Assembly: GCA_024509875.1 (NCBI GenBank)
Contig: JAMPIV010000299.1
Coordinates: forward strand, 1-64,000
Direction of reading: 5' to 3'
From: Oreohelix idahoensis
Taxonomy: Eukaryota; Mollusca; Gastropoda; Stylommatophora; Oreohelicidae
DNA length: 64,000 bases
Notes under the pieces: model-generated
What the model was told of the DNA's origin: nothing
The model's input: only the letters and a program-made list of their open reading frames with translations
Databases searched by the model: none
Made by a program: the position numbers and the translations under genes
Shown here: in pieces, positions 24,611 through 33,934 of the stretch
Layout: every line of letters begins with the position of its first letter
How positions within the stretch are numbered: the stretch's first letter is position 1

Positions 24611-26116
24611 TGTAAAAGTTTCTTTCCTGTTTTTTTTGTTTATTTCCCACTCTGTAAAGTGTCAGTCTGTATGCTCTGTAAGGAAGAGCGGTGTGTTGTT
24701 GAGATCAGGCATGCTCCAGTCTACCCAGCTGTAAATGGGTAACTCACCCTAGTCCTGAGTTAGGGAAGGCAAAGGCTCCAGGGAAAGCAGGTCCTAAACT
24801 TGGTCACTTCAACCGACGCAGGATGGTGTATGTATGGAGTAGAAGTGTAGAGTGTGATACCGCGAATTGTGTACTGTTCGTGTGCTGACCAATATAACCA
24901 CTCATACACTTGTGTCTACAAGGCACCAATGCAGACTGCTGGAATCTTTGTTTACTCAATTTATTCAGACGTACACACTGGGACATACGAGTACATCATG
25001 GTATGTTGACATATCAACTTGTAGGTATACATAGCAGATCTGAAGTCATGACACATTCAGAAATAATGGGCAGTACATCAAAAGTTCAATGTCATGATAC
25101 ATTATGGCCGCATCCCCTATCTGACTAAACGCGTCAGTGAAGGCAGATCCTTAAATAACTAAAGTTACTTGACGTCCATAGTTTGTAGTATATATTATGA
25201 AACCACGAAAGGGGGGTTTCTAGCAAGATTGAGATCTCCCTGTCACTGTCCGATAATAGGATAAATAATCTGTTCTCTTGGCAGTGATCAAAACATATGA
25301 TGACCGAAATCTAACATGGCCGCCTCCCTGAGTTGTCGTTCACTCATTCATAGGAAGGAGAATATAAGCCAGAGTTAATTTATAATGGATATATAAATGA
25401 TTTCATAAATGTTTCCATACAGCTCTACGGTGATCAGGTTAATTCACGTAGCCATAACCGCTGTAGGAAAGTCTGTCATCTTCGTCGATACAAAACACGA
25501 CCCTAGCGATACGAAGCACAATGTTCCATCTAGGTCGAATCGACATGAGATCATCAATATAGGGTCTGGCAATACATGGAGTAACACCGATTACGGAAAC
25601 AACGGCAGATGGATCTATTTGTTGTTGCCCTAAAGACGCCGCTAGGCGTGATGGGAAACTACAACAGAGAAAATCAATCTGCTGTTGCCCTTAAGACGCC
25701 ACAAGGCGTGATGGCCTCTGACTGCTTGGTCGGTCTTTGGCTAAGGACGGAAGAAGAAGAAGAAATAATAAGAATCTAGTCCCGCCCCCTACCCATCCCA
25801 AAAATATACAATATAGGACTGATTCTACTTGTACTAATAATATGTAATACATATGAATTCAGGCCATAAACATAATAAGCAAATTAATCTATTTTCTGGC
25901 CCTAAAAATAAGTACAAATATAAGAGCAATATCCGTGCGCCGGATCAATATCAAGAACGATTACTCCTATAATCAAAAGTGTGAATCAAACATGGATTAT
26001 CTCGCTTTCCCCATAGACAGCATTTTCATACACAAATGAATGAATGTCTATATTTTTCCCATATTAAATAGCCATATCGATTTTTGTAATATATGCGTCA
26101 AAATATGCACGCAACA
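24611..26116 (+). mobile_element. 1.5 kb TG...CA insertion (solo-LTR-like) in LTR 3
   Basis: The inserted DNA begins TGTAAAAG and ends GCAACA. It is flanked on both sides by GCAAT (24606-24610 and 26117-26121), and the uninterrupted site reads ...TAGCAAT-ATATAAAC in the sibling LTRs. TG...CA ends and a 5-bp target duplication are the marks of an LTR. No coding frame is convincing. It contains a SINE-like stretch near 24715 (CTACCCAGCTGTAAATGGG) and a probable nested retroposon tail near 25750, so it is itself a composite. Confidence 0.6.
25615..25770 (+). repeat. Probable LINE/SINE 3' tail ending in (GAA)n
   Basis: Two near-copies of TTGCCCT-AAGACGCC and AGGCGTGATGG (25625-25652 and 25685-25714) precede GGCTAAGGACG and a short GAAGAAGAAGAA run. 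The last part resembles the tail of the LINE fragment at 39705-39974. It is probably a truncated retroposon nested in the 1.5 kb insertion. Confidence 0.4.
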
Positions 26117-26274
26117 GCAATACATAAACAGTATACTGTGACGGACTGTTCTAATTGCATTGGAAGTTTCATCCAAGATTTTTTCTATTAGTTTTTTTAG
26201 TTTGTAACTATAAATAATCATACATTTTACCATCTTCCAACACCCATTTCTCATTACAAGAATATATAGATGTA

Positions 26275-26282
26275 CATAATAA
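26275..26282 (+). promoter_or_regulatory. Candidate polyadenylation signal in LTR 3
   Basis: An AATAAA lies within GTACATAATAAATTATG, downstream of the TATA-like element and about 280 bases before the LTR end. This is an expected place for element RNA to be cut. The diverged solo LTR reads ATAAAAAATTATG here, so the signal is not conserved in it. Confidence 0.3.
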
Positions 26283-26461
26283 ATTATGAAATTGTACTCA
26301 TTTGACTTGGTAAATTTTTAAATGTTAAATTTTGAGTTACTTTTTCTAATTTAATTATATTATCACATAGGGTTATTATAGCGAAAGTGGCAACGTATAC
26401 TTCTGAAGTCTAAATCTATTGTCCAGCTCAGAGTATTCACAGCCGTAACTCAATTGTGATA

Positions 26462-26484
26462 CCAGTGTACTTCTCGGGCACTGG
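26462..26484 (+). other. Stem-loop near the LTR 3' end
   Basis: CCAGTG and CACTGG form a perfect 6-bp stem around an 11-base loop. The solo LTR keeps the left arm and CACTGG, and noisy copies keep the core, about 75-100 bases before the LTR end. It may be an RNA hairpin in the transcript terminus; no function is shown. Confidence 0.4.
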
Positions 26485-27135
26485 AACTTCCTACTTTCTA
26501 GAGAGAGATTCTACTTCTTCTCTTAAACTATCAACCCACTAAGAAAACCTTTCGCTACATGCTTCTCGCCTTTGCACTAAACTGCTCGACGGTTAATATA
26601 TCGCGCATCTTTTTTTCCTACAATAATTTTAGCTATATCTTAAATAATAAATAGAAAACACATAGTAAAGTGTCACAAATCTACAAATTATTTTATTGTT
26701 ATTTATGTTTTTCTTTAGCTGTTTGGTTGTTTTCCTTTGACAGGGAATTGGATAAATTATGTCCCTTGAAAGAAAGTACAATATAAACATTTTCCTACCA
26801 GAGTAGAAGTCAAAAAATTATATGAAATATGTGCTTTTCTGGAATGTGCACTAAACTACACGACGCTTAAAAAAGCGCTGATCATTTTATTGCAGCTAAG
26901 TTGCAGTTATAAATTAAATAATAAATAGAACACCTATCAAAGTGTCAAAACAACCATATGTTTTTATTGTTATTATTGTTTTTTGGCGTTTCATTGTCTG
27001 ACGAGGAAGAGGATAAATTACATCGTTTGAAAACGGTCAACATACATTTTTTTCTTCAAAACAGAATAAATTAGGCAAAATAACTTCATTTTGAATCACC
27101 AACATGAATACCACAGTCTTCTAAATATGCTGCAA

Positions 27136-27328
27136 ATACTGTTTCTCCCTATCATTCAGTGGGTGAGGTGAAACCTCCCCCAAATATCTAGGGCTAAAAT
27201 ACTGTGCTTTGGTTTTGGGCTCTTCCAATTAATCGACTTGCTCAAAACACTTCCAAGCTGCCCTCACCTATCATCTATGCACTGTAGGATGCTCCAGTGT
27301 GTAGTCAGCCAGGTAAAAGCAATAGTTA
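27136..27328 (+). repeat. 193-bp segment duplicated exactly within F
   Basis: It begins ATACTGTTTCTCCC and ends AATAGTTA, and reads the same as 29613-29805, base for base as far as I can compare by eye. In units 1 and 2 this position holds about 35-50 unrelated bases instead, so the segment was copied here after the units were formed. Confidence 0.8.
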
Positions 27329-27473
27329 CCTTTAGTCTTTCCCTGTCATTATTGTGACGGATATTTACAATGATACATGAAGAAGATTCTTTATGGAAGA
27401 GGTTACAACACCACGAGCTAAAACTAAAGATTAAAATTGGAAATGTCATGCATCACAGCTAGCCTGTGGGACA

Positions 27474-27665
27474 ATACGCTTATGCAGGCCGTGTTGCAGT
27501 TGCAGAAATAAAGAGACTGGCCTAAATCGAAGTGGGCCACCGAAATGTCTGCAGATGCTGCATTACGTCGAACTGCAGATGCAGAAAAAAACAAGACTGG
27601 CGTTACTCGAAGAGAGCCGTAGAAACTCCTGAAGATGCTGCCTTACGTCCAGCTGTAGATTTCCA
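27474..27665 (+). repeat. 80-bp minisatellite in F, unit 3
   Basis: There are about two and a half copies; the clean spacing between GATGCTG starts is 27554 to 27634, or 80 bases. Units 1 and 2 carry four to five copies, so the copy number varies inside one array. Confidence 0.75.
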
Positions 27666-28223
27666 TAAATAGAAGATATAACATGCATAACGTCGAGCCC
27701 AAGCACCTGTGATTGGGGAAATAAATCAAAGATGAAGAAGCACGGAGTATTCTGGCATCTTTGCAGATATGGCTAATCCTTCAAATCCCTATAATGGGAA
27801 TGTTATATTGAAAATCAACAGAATGAAATGAGATGAAGCCAACGACTACTATAAAATCAACAAGGACAAATGTTAGATGAGTCACTAAATGCCGAAAGAT
27901 TTGGTTTGGTTAGCTATAGTTTTCTCTGCTTATTTTATTCATTGTTCTGCCAGAGGATAGCCGACTTTCAGTCTCTTGAATTCCCGTGGCGGTATCACTG
28001 GCGTGTATTTGCTACAAAATTTAACTGCATTAGTTAGTTCGTTTTTTAATTCTTCCCTGTGACTATATTTCAAGCGGCCACACATTTTTTTCCTATAATT
28101 TACCTATCTTTCTATTGCTTTGATCTGACCTGTAATTCTTTTTAATTTTCTCCCTTTATTGTCGATTTTCATTATCAAACCCAGAGCTGATGCGTGCTTT
28201 GTGTGACTTTATCAATTAGTATT

Positions 28224-29367
28224 TGTAACGTAGCGTTTAAAGGATAAGAATTATTTAGAGGAAATAATAGATATGAATGTGGAAGATTTGGCTCAAGGAA
28301 TTCCTGCTGGGTTTTCCACCACTGAAGGGAGACAAAGAGGGTAAATTCTCCTAACTAGACAGGTCTGGAAGAGATTGTAAGGAGATATTTGGTCTCTCGC
28401 TACCGTCGTCCCCTTCTCAGTTATCTATTATTGTTATTCTTTAAATTATATTATATTTTACGAGCCCCCCTCCCTTATAAAGGAAGATAAACATCGGACA
28501 ACATGTAACATCTAATAGAAGGAACAAAGCATGGGTTACATTATATACACCCAATTGGTTTATTGCAATTAAAACGAATAGATGGTGAATGATAGTATTG
28601 TCGATGGAATTAGTGTCTGCTGTATGTAATATGTGTCTCACAATTCAAGTGTTTTTCATCATGGATGACAAAAATATATGGCATTGATTTGGTGAGTTCC
28701 CTTTTTCAAGGAACTTATCTTTTCAGCCCCTGGCTGATAGTGAAGCGTGGTTAGTTCTCCCGTCTCCTGACGTTGCCCCAGGTAGGTCTTGAATGGTTCG
28801 GATTTGCCTTCTCTGTGCTCGACTCCGTATTCTGCTCCGAGATTGGACTGTCGTGCAAGGCTCCACCATAGACTACTCAGATGGACGCTAACCCGCAATT
28901 TAGACACGTGGCTTCAGTGCTTTTAATGCGAGAATTCGCCGATATCGGGATTAGATCTAGCTGTCTCAAGGTTTCCTGGGCAAGTGAAAAATGGCCGTGT
29001 TTGGCGCACTTTTAGCGGGACATTTCCGCTTGGACACGTGATCCGTAGCGTGCATCATGTGACCTTAGCCTCGTATAGACGCTCCAATCAATAACGTTAA
29101 AAGTCACGTGATGTTTTCCTAAGTGGCCTAAACTGGTTCTCCCTAAGTTTAAGCAGTCCTAAATTAAAGCAGGTTTCTAGTTACCGAGGTCAGGGGTCAA
29201 CAATGACGTCGTATCTAAAAATAGCGAGGAGAAAATCACCGAACGCTAGGAGATTATCCGCAAGTGACAATTCCCGGGACTTTGCGATCATGCATTGAGG
29301 ATGAGAAAAAATGATGTCACGTAAATAATAAAAAAAAAATGAAGAGAAGATTGGGCAAGTCGTCACA
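28224..29367 (+). mobile_element. 1.1 kb TG...CA insertion (solo-LTR-like) in F
   Basis: It starts TGTAACGTAGCG and ends GTCGTCACA, flanked by GTATT at 28219-28223 and 29368-29372. The other F copies are uninterrupted here. TG...CA ends with a 5-bp target duplication point to a solo LTR of a different family. A TATA-like CCTTATAAAGG lies near 28475. Minus-strand open stretches at 28441-28907 and 29190-29414 show no recognisable domain. Confidence 0.6.
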
Positions 29368-29612
29368 GTATTGTTGCCATGTTTCGTTGTTATTATCGTT
29401 GTTGAGCTAGACATATTAAGCTTGTCGTTCTTCAGAAACCAAATTTTATGTCATTGGCATTAACTACAGTGTAGATCTAAGGTTTTTATGGGGGTTTTCT
29501 GCCAAGCCGCAACTTATTGAGTTGGAATCATGAATTTTAGTTTCTTTCCCCGGTATTTCATTTCGGCTTGGATGCTTTTAAAGAATTCTCACATGTAAGA
29601 GCAAGGGGTAAC

Positions 29613-29805
29613 ATACTGTTTCTCCCTATCATTCAGTGGGTGAGGTGAAACCTCCCCCAAATATCTAGGGCTAAAATACTGTGCTTTGGTTTTGGGCTCT
29701 TCCAATTAATCGACTTGCTCAAAACACTTCCAAGCTGCCCTCACCTATCATCTATGCACTGTAGGATGCTCCAGTGTGTAGTCAGCCAGGTAAAAGCAAT
29801 AGTTA
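29613..29805 (+). repeat. Source copy of the 193-bp duplicated segment
   Basis: This is the segment in its normal place in F, as in units 1 and 2 (near 10790 and 19351 in noisy form). A short diverged relative lies at 45080-45185. Confidence 0.7.
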
Positions 29806-30491
29806 GGTCGAGTGCTTGAGGCTTTCTCCCCAAGCTAAGTGTGTGATGCTGGGTACTCAACATGTTGCACCAGAGCGGTAATATGCAGTGTTAGGCCGCT
29901 ATGCCATTAACACCTCACAGTAGCCAATACGACATACTTGGCTTAATAACGCAACCATTAGCACCCCTCTACGCATCACGGCATAAGTCGATGGAAAATA
30001 AAATAAAGAAATCGTAAGTAAAGTTACGAATTACACGCTTGTCAGAAACCCTAATATAAACCATCTATAATTTAAATTAAGTTAAAGTATAACAGATTCC
30101 TATACACGCAAAAAATATAAGAAGATTGCAGAAAGATATGCCAAAGTAGGATGAAACAAAATTAAAACCGAAGACATGGCAACGTGTCTACAGATGCCTA
30201 GAATAATATATGTGTCAGCGCTAGTTAACAAGTGGCTGCTGCACACAGCCTTTGCTTACCAGGATGTCTTTGCCTCAGAAGGTAGCGATCAACTTTTTGA
30301 TTAATGAATGGTTACAACACACACAACGAGCGACGACATAACGCTAAGCAGATCTTCTATACAATTCGTGAACGACACAGTCAACTGGAATACTATTTAT
30401 TTACAATGTGGACCACTGCTGTTACCCGGACCTCCAACAATCTTGGTCCGTCACACTTCCTCTTTAACACTCGCGCACCATTGGGAATTAT

Positions 30492-30927
30492 ATTCAATAT
30501 TGTAATGTCTTTTATCTACTATTGTTCAGATGTTACTAGTATCTACATCCTTTCCTCCGTCTAAGCAAATCAATGTCTATTGATACTTTCGATTTAAGTT
30601 CAGGTTATTGAAGTAATACCGGTCTCCTCCGGGGTTGTTCCTTTCCCTGTATGTAGATGGCCACTATCTTAGACGAGTAACAGGACTACGGTATGGACGT
30701 AACTAATTCACTCTACGTACCCTTTTCTGAGTGGAGCCTAACTCACTCCTTCGTTCTTCAGTAATGTCAAGAATTTATAATATCAATATGTTTTGTTATT
30801 GATAACCAATCGTGTCTCCGTGCATTTAAGAAATTACACAACACATTGTCTACTTGACTTTCGCCGTCAACATGGCAACCCTCGTATATCTGGGGTATGT
30901 GCGACCTGCACTGCTTCACTCACGCAT
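30492..30927 (+). mobile_element. Start of a fourth unit, broken off
   Basis: After the F tail the sequence enters the first bases of integrase (CCTGCACTGCTTCACTCACGCAT, split over the positions around 30905-30927) and then leaves the array for unrelated DNA. A 255-bp insertion interrupts it at 30650-30904. This is the right edge of the tandem array. Confidence 0.7.
30650..30904 (+). mobile_element. 255-bp insertion in unit 4
   Basis: It begins TATGTAGATGGCC and ends GGTATGTGCGA, with CCTG on both sides (30646-30649 and 30905-30908). Removing it restores the array sequence TTCCCTGCACTGC. I see no inverted repeats or tail, so the class is unknown. Confidence 0.45.
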
Positions 30928-31214
30928 CTGACTCTTGCTGAAAAGCGTGCCTAACCGGACTTGTTAACCTGTTTTTTCGGATCCTCCGTCTCATGCACAT
31001 TCTTTTTTGTGCGTCCCCTTTTCTACTTTTTCTAGACTTTCCTATGTTTGATTTTAACTATTCGTTCCCTGTTTCTGCCACATATAGTTGCCTCTTCTAG
31101 TCATAACAAGTACGGATGACGCGCCTTTGAAGGGATAACACGCAGGTGCATGTTGCATGATGTTAATTTATACGTGTTTTTTTCTCTACTACTGTCAAAC
31201 AGTATGAGGTGAGA
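30928..31214. other. No recognised feature
   Basis: This is unique-looking sequence between the array edge and a LINE fragment. I see no coding frame, repeat or regulatory signal I can support. Confidence 0.5.
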
Positions 31215-31480
31215 CCGTAGGAAGAATCTCCACTTGGTGCTATTGATAGCTTCTAGCTCGTTCTCTAAGTTTACTGGACTTATGTCGCAGCGCCTTCATG
31301 TCTCTCTTGCACCAATCTTTTAACATCTGTTGAGGTCGCCAGGCTGTTCTTTTGTCATCTGCCGCTTGTCATTGAGAATATATTTTTAGCTTCAGGCGGT
31401 CAATACCAAGCCAGTGTATTATGCGCTGCCTAAGCAACGTAGAAACTATTTGAGATTTGTCACTACGTCCTTCCATAATA
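31215..31480 (-). pseudogene. LINE 3' coding fragment
   Basis: On the minus strand the frames give LLRQRIIHWLG, then RPQQMLKDWCKRDMKAL, the typical basic C-terminal end of an invertebrate LINE polymerase (the RPxxRWKDxxKRD block). The fragment is short, frame-shifted and without its own catalytic part. It belongs to a different LINE from the ones at 32245 and 35985. Confidence 0.5.
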
Positions 31481-32244
31481 TCCCACAGATGTAGAGCAGG
31501 CACCTGGAAGGTATTACGCATGTTTATCTACAGAGACACGAAATATATATGACATATGCAGGGAAAACTGATAAAGAGAATGTCCAGTGTGAGATATAAC
31601 AGAAGCAATTCACATCTTCCCAGGAAGTCATCAGCTGGTGATTTCCAGTCTCAGAAATGGCAACTTACATCGTCATTATTTCCCTTTTTACTCCCTACAG
31701 AGTATGAAACCATTAGGGCAGCTGGCCGGCTTGTAGCATACCCGCATTAAGCTTTCACATGCTCCTGCAGTGGTACTTTCCTTACTAATATGTTTTACGC
31801 GATGAGGTTGGAAGCCCTTGCACAATCTTTTCTTTACTTGCCGTTGTACAAAACAACTGATAGAGTAGTAGTCTTTTTTTTTAACTCTAGTAAAAGACCT
31901 TCTTCCCGCGGGGACTACACGGGGATATCGACCACAGCAGAATCAAATACTATCCGCTCAACAAACTAAGAGTCAGGCAGACAGACATGTATCCATGTAG
32001 ATGAGACAAACTTACAGAACATGCTCGTCAAAACTTACAGGAGAGACTTACATCATAGGCGTCATCAACCCATTTGAGGGAGAAGCAGGAAGTGTATAGC
32101 GACGAAACAAGCCTGAGACAGTCGACTAACCTAATTGAGCGACATAAATATGGTAGGATGAGAAGAAATGAAGAAGCAAACAGTCTAGCATTTGTAAATT
32201 TGCATATAGTAACTGAACAAACGTGGCTGAAAACTTACTTACTT
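31481..32244. other. No recognised feature
   Basis: The 64-codon open stretch at 31556-31750 (plus) resembles nothing I know and has no splice or promoter context. A T-run at 31867-31880 is the only low-complexity feature. Confidence 0.4.
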
Positions 32245-32570
32245 ACTTAGTCGTTCCCCCTCTACCATGAGGTGTAGAGGTTTGGAAGAGAGAGCGCCAG
32301 ACTATCCTATCGGCTGTCTTCCTCCTGGCCTGGTTCCATTCTAGTCCTCGGTCTTTCAAAGATTGTCTAATGTTGTCCGTTCAGCGGACTATGGGTCGTC
32401 CTCGGGGTCTGGATCCTTGGCTCTTTGTTTCCCATGCTTGTCGTGGTATCCGATCTTCTCCCATTCTGCAGACATGGCCAAACTATCTTAATTGGGACTG
32501 TTCTACTTGGGTCTGCAGGGGGTAGGATTCCTTCTTCTTCTTCGTACACTCTCAGACGTCCATTTGAATG
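32245..32570 (-). pseudogene. 5'-truncated LINE: polymerase C-terminus and (AAGT)n tail
   Basis: On the minus strand one frame with few breaks reads LRxFGHVCRMGEDRIPR, then RPRGRPIVR-TDNI, then LKDRGLEWNQARR and DRIVWRSL, ending at a stop just before a GACTAAGTAAGTAAGT tail (plus strand 32245-32261). This is the standard C-terminal end of an invertebrate LINE reverse transcriptase with its target-primed tail. Everything upstream is missing, as is usual for LINE insertions. Confidence 0.7.
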
Positions 32571-33196
32571 TTCTCAAAGAAAGCAGTAGTCAGTTTGAGG
32601 CTATTTGAATCCCCGTAAAGCTTTTTTACGAAAGGAGCTGGCGTCGGCCATATGCACTTTCTCTGTACCACATATAAAGGGCAACTTCTAGCCTTTTGCC
32701 TCTGTATACCAGCGGAACGCTACGGAGTTATTGACAATTTGCTTTCGGTGTAATGACGTCATCATAGAGCGGCGTACGTTGTACTGTTTCGTTAGGCCTG
32801 TGGCTCAGTACATCCGATTTCAACGGGCATTTATTTCGGGTTGCCTACCTTAGCCTTTGACTGTCCCCAGTCTACCTGCAAGGCAGCAGTGTGGTCTCAC
32901 TGACTGATTGGATTCTAAAAAAGCATGTAGAGAATCACCAACGTCAAAAAACAATGTCCGACATATTGGACATTAACCGGAAGATTTAAGGATTTAAGGC
33001 CTTGACGTATCGTCTGGTTGCGTACCATGTCTCTTCTTGTTACTTCAACCACCTTCCTCGGATACCTAATTTCTGAGGTTTGGATCTGGCTTTTATGGGT
33101 GGCTGAAAACAAATTTTTTAAATGTAAATATAAGCCATTTTACGTGAAAGTTCGCACAAGACAAATTGGGATCAGTAGTTAGCTATATTCTTAAGC
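32571..33196. other. No recognised feature; 3' flank of the receptor gene
   Basis: This would hold the 3' untranslated region of the minus-strand receptor. I see no clear polyadenylation site and no other gene. Confidence 0.4.
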
Positions 33197-33808
33197 TTAT
33201 CGTTGGTTGTCCTCATGTCTGTTTATGAAGAATAGTTTGCAGAATCCATCTCTGTATTTATTGCTCATGTGATAATAAATAAAAATATTCATAGAAGAGT
33301 TTATACCCTCTATTACAAAGACTAATCCACCAATTAACACACTTATACTTTCGTATTGTCCTTGAACTGACAGCGCAGGTACAAACGCGAGTGCCAGCAT
33401 AATAATGCAAGTCGGCATAAAACAACTGATAAATAAAGTGGAAATCATCACAACCATTTTCGCTACCTTCTGGTTACGACTGGTTACTCTGTCAGATTGC
33501 ACTTGGATGGTGCTCTCCGTTCTCCATTGTGTACCGGTTTGTAGTTTGAGCGAAAGTATTATGGTGCACACAACGATGATCACAAAGGCGACAAAAGGAA
33601 TTGAAAAGTTGTTTATGATAAAAGAAATCTTTTCCACGTTTTCTCGATCGTTCATGAAAACAAAGCCTACAATAGTTTTGCTCCTTACTGGAGAAAACTT
33701 CATGTCCAGTTTGTTGACAGTGTACACTGGGATAGCACTACAGATGGAGGCGATGAAGATACTTACGACTATCACAGTCGCTCGAACTGGAGTAACAATA
33801 CGTTTTAT
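33197..33808 (-). CDS. Rhodopsin-like GPCR, last exon (TM4 to TM7)
   Basis: This exon encodes the second half of a class A (rhodopsin-like) receptor, 203 residues and a stop. It starts after an acceptor TTTCTGCAG at 33809-33817, in phase 0, with IKRIVTPVRA, which continues the TM3-end motif of the previous exon. TM4 is around IVVSIFIASICSAIPV, TM5 around FIINNFSIPFVAFVIIVV, a charged third loop follows with VTSRNQKVAKMV, TM6 contains FISCFMP, and TM7 ends NIFIYYHMSNKYR, the modified NPxxY region common in invertebrate peptide/chemosensory-type receptors. There is no cysteine in the second extracellular loop. The frame is intact, in contrast to the transposons. Ligand unknown. Confidence 0.8.
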   Translation of the reverse strand: MKRIVTPVRATVIVVSIFIASICSAIPVYTVNKLDMKFSPVRSKTIVGFVFMNDRENVEKISFIINNFSIPFVAFVIIVVCTIILSLKLQTGTQWRTESTIQVQSDRVTSRNQKVAKMVVMISTLFISCFMPTCIIMLALAFVPALSVQGQYESISVLIGGLVFVIEGINSSMNIFIYYHMSNKYRDGFCKLFFINRHEDNQR

Positions 33809-33885
33809 CTGCAGAAATAGAATGGAGCATTATAGAATATTTATTATATCCCAGTACAAACTATTACGACTATGTATTATACATT

Positions 33886-33927
33886 CGTCATCATCCTTAT
33901 CATCATCATCATCATCATCTTTATCAT
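33886..33927 (+). repeat. (CAT)n microsatellite
   Basis: An imperfect CAT/TCA run lies in the receptor intron, immediately before the solo LTR. The retroelement inserted just beside it. Confidence 0.85.
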
Positions 33928-33934
33928 TGCCAGC

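Larger units (their letters stand above)
23326..26559 (+). mobile_element. LTR of unit 3, interrupted by a 1.5 kb insertion
   Basis: It starts TGTAGCGAAGACTTTGG and ends TTTCGCTACA. Two changes set it apart from the other copies: roughly 320 bases are missing at about 24325 (from the CCTGGAAGCTT point to the following CCAGG), and a 1506-base element is inserted at 24611-26116. After correcting for these its length is close to that of the 2.0 kb solo LTR. From here on the sequence has far fewer spurious insertions than units 1 and 2. Confidence 0.85.
26560..30491 (+). repeat. F block of unit 3 with two internal changes
   Basis: This is the cleanest copy of the F spacer. Relative to the two upstream copies it carries a 193-bp extra segment (27136-27328) and a 1144-bp solo-LTR-like insertion (28224-29367). 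Its first 500 bases are two diverged tandem halves: GCACTAAACTGCTCGACG at 26574 pairs with GCACTAAACTACACGACG near 26849, and the GGATAAATTATGTCC segment near 26752 pairs with GGATAAATTACATCG near 27010. I see no gene in it. Confidence 0.7.

Noticed and set aside
30304..30564. 86-codon open stretch at the end of F block 3
   Set aside because: It looks protein-like, but I recognise no domain, a second frame is equally open, and it runs over the F tail into the array junction.
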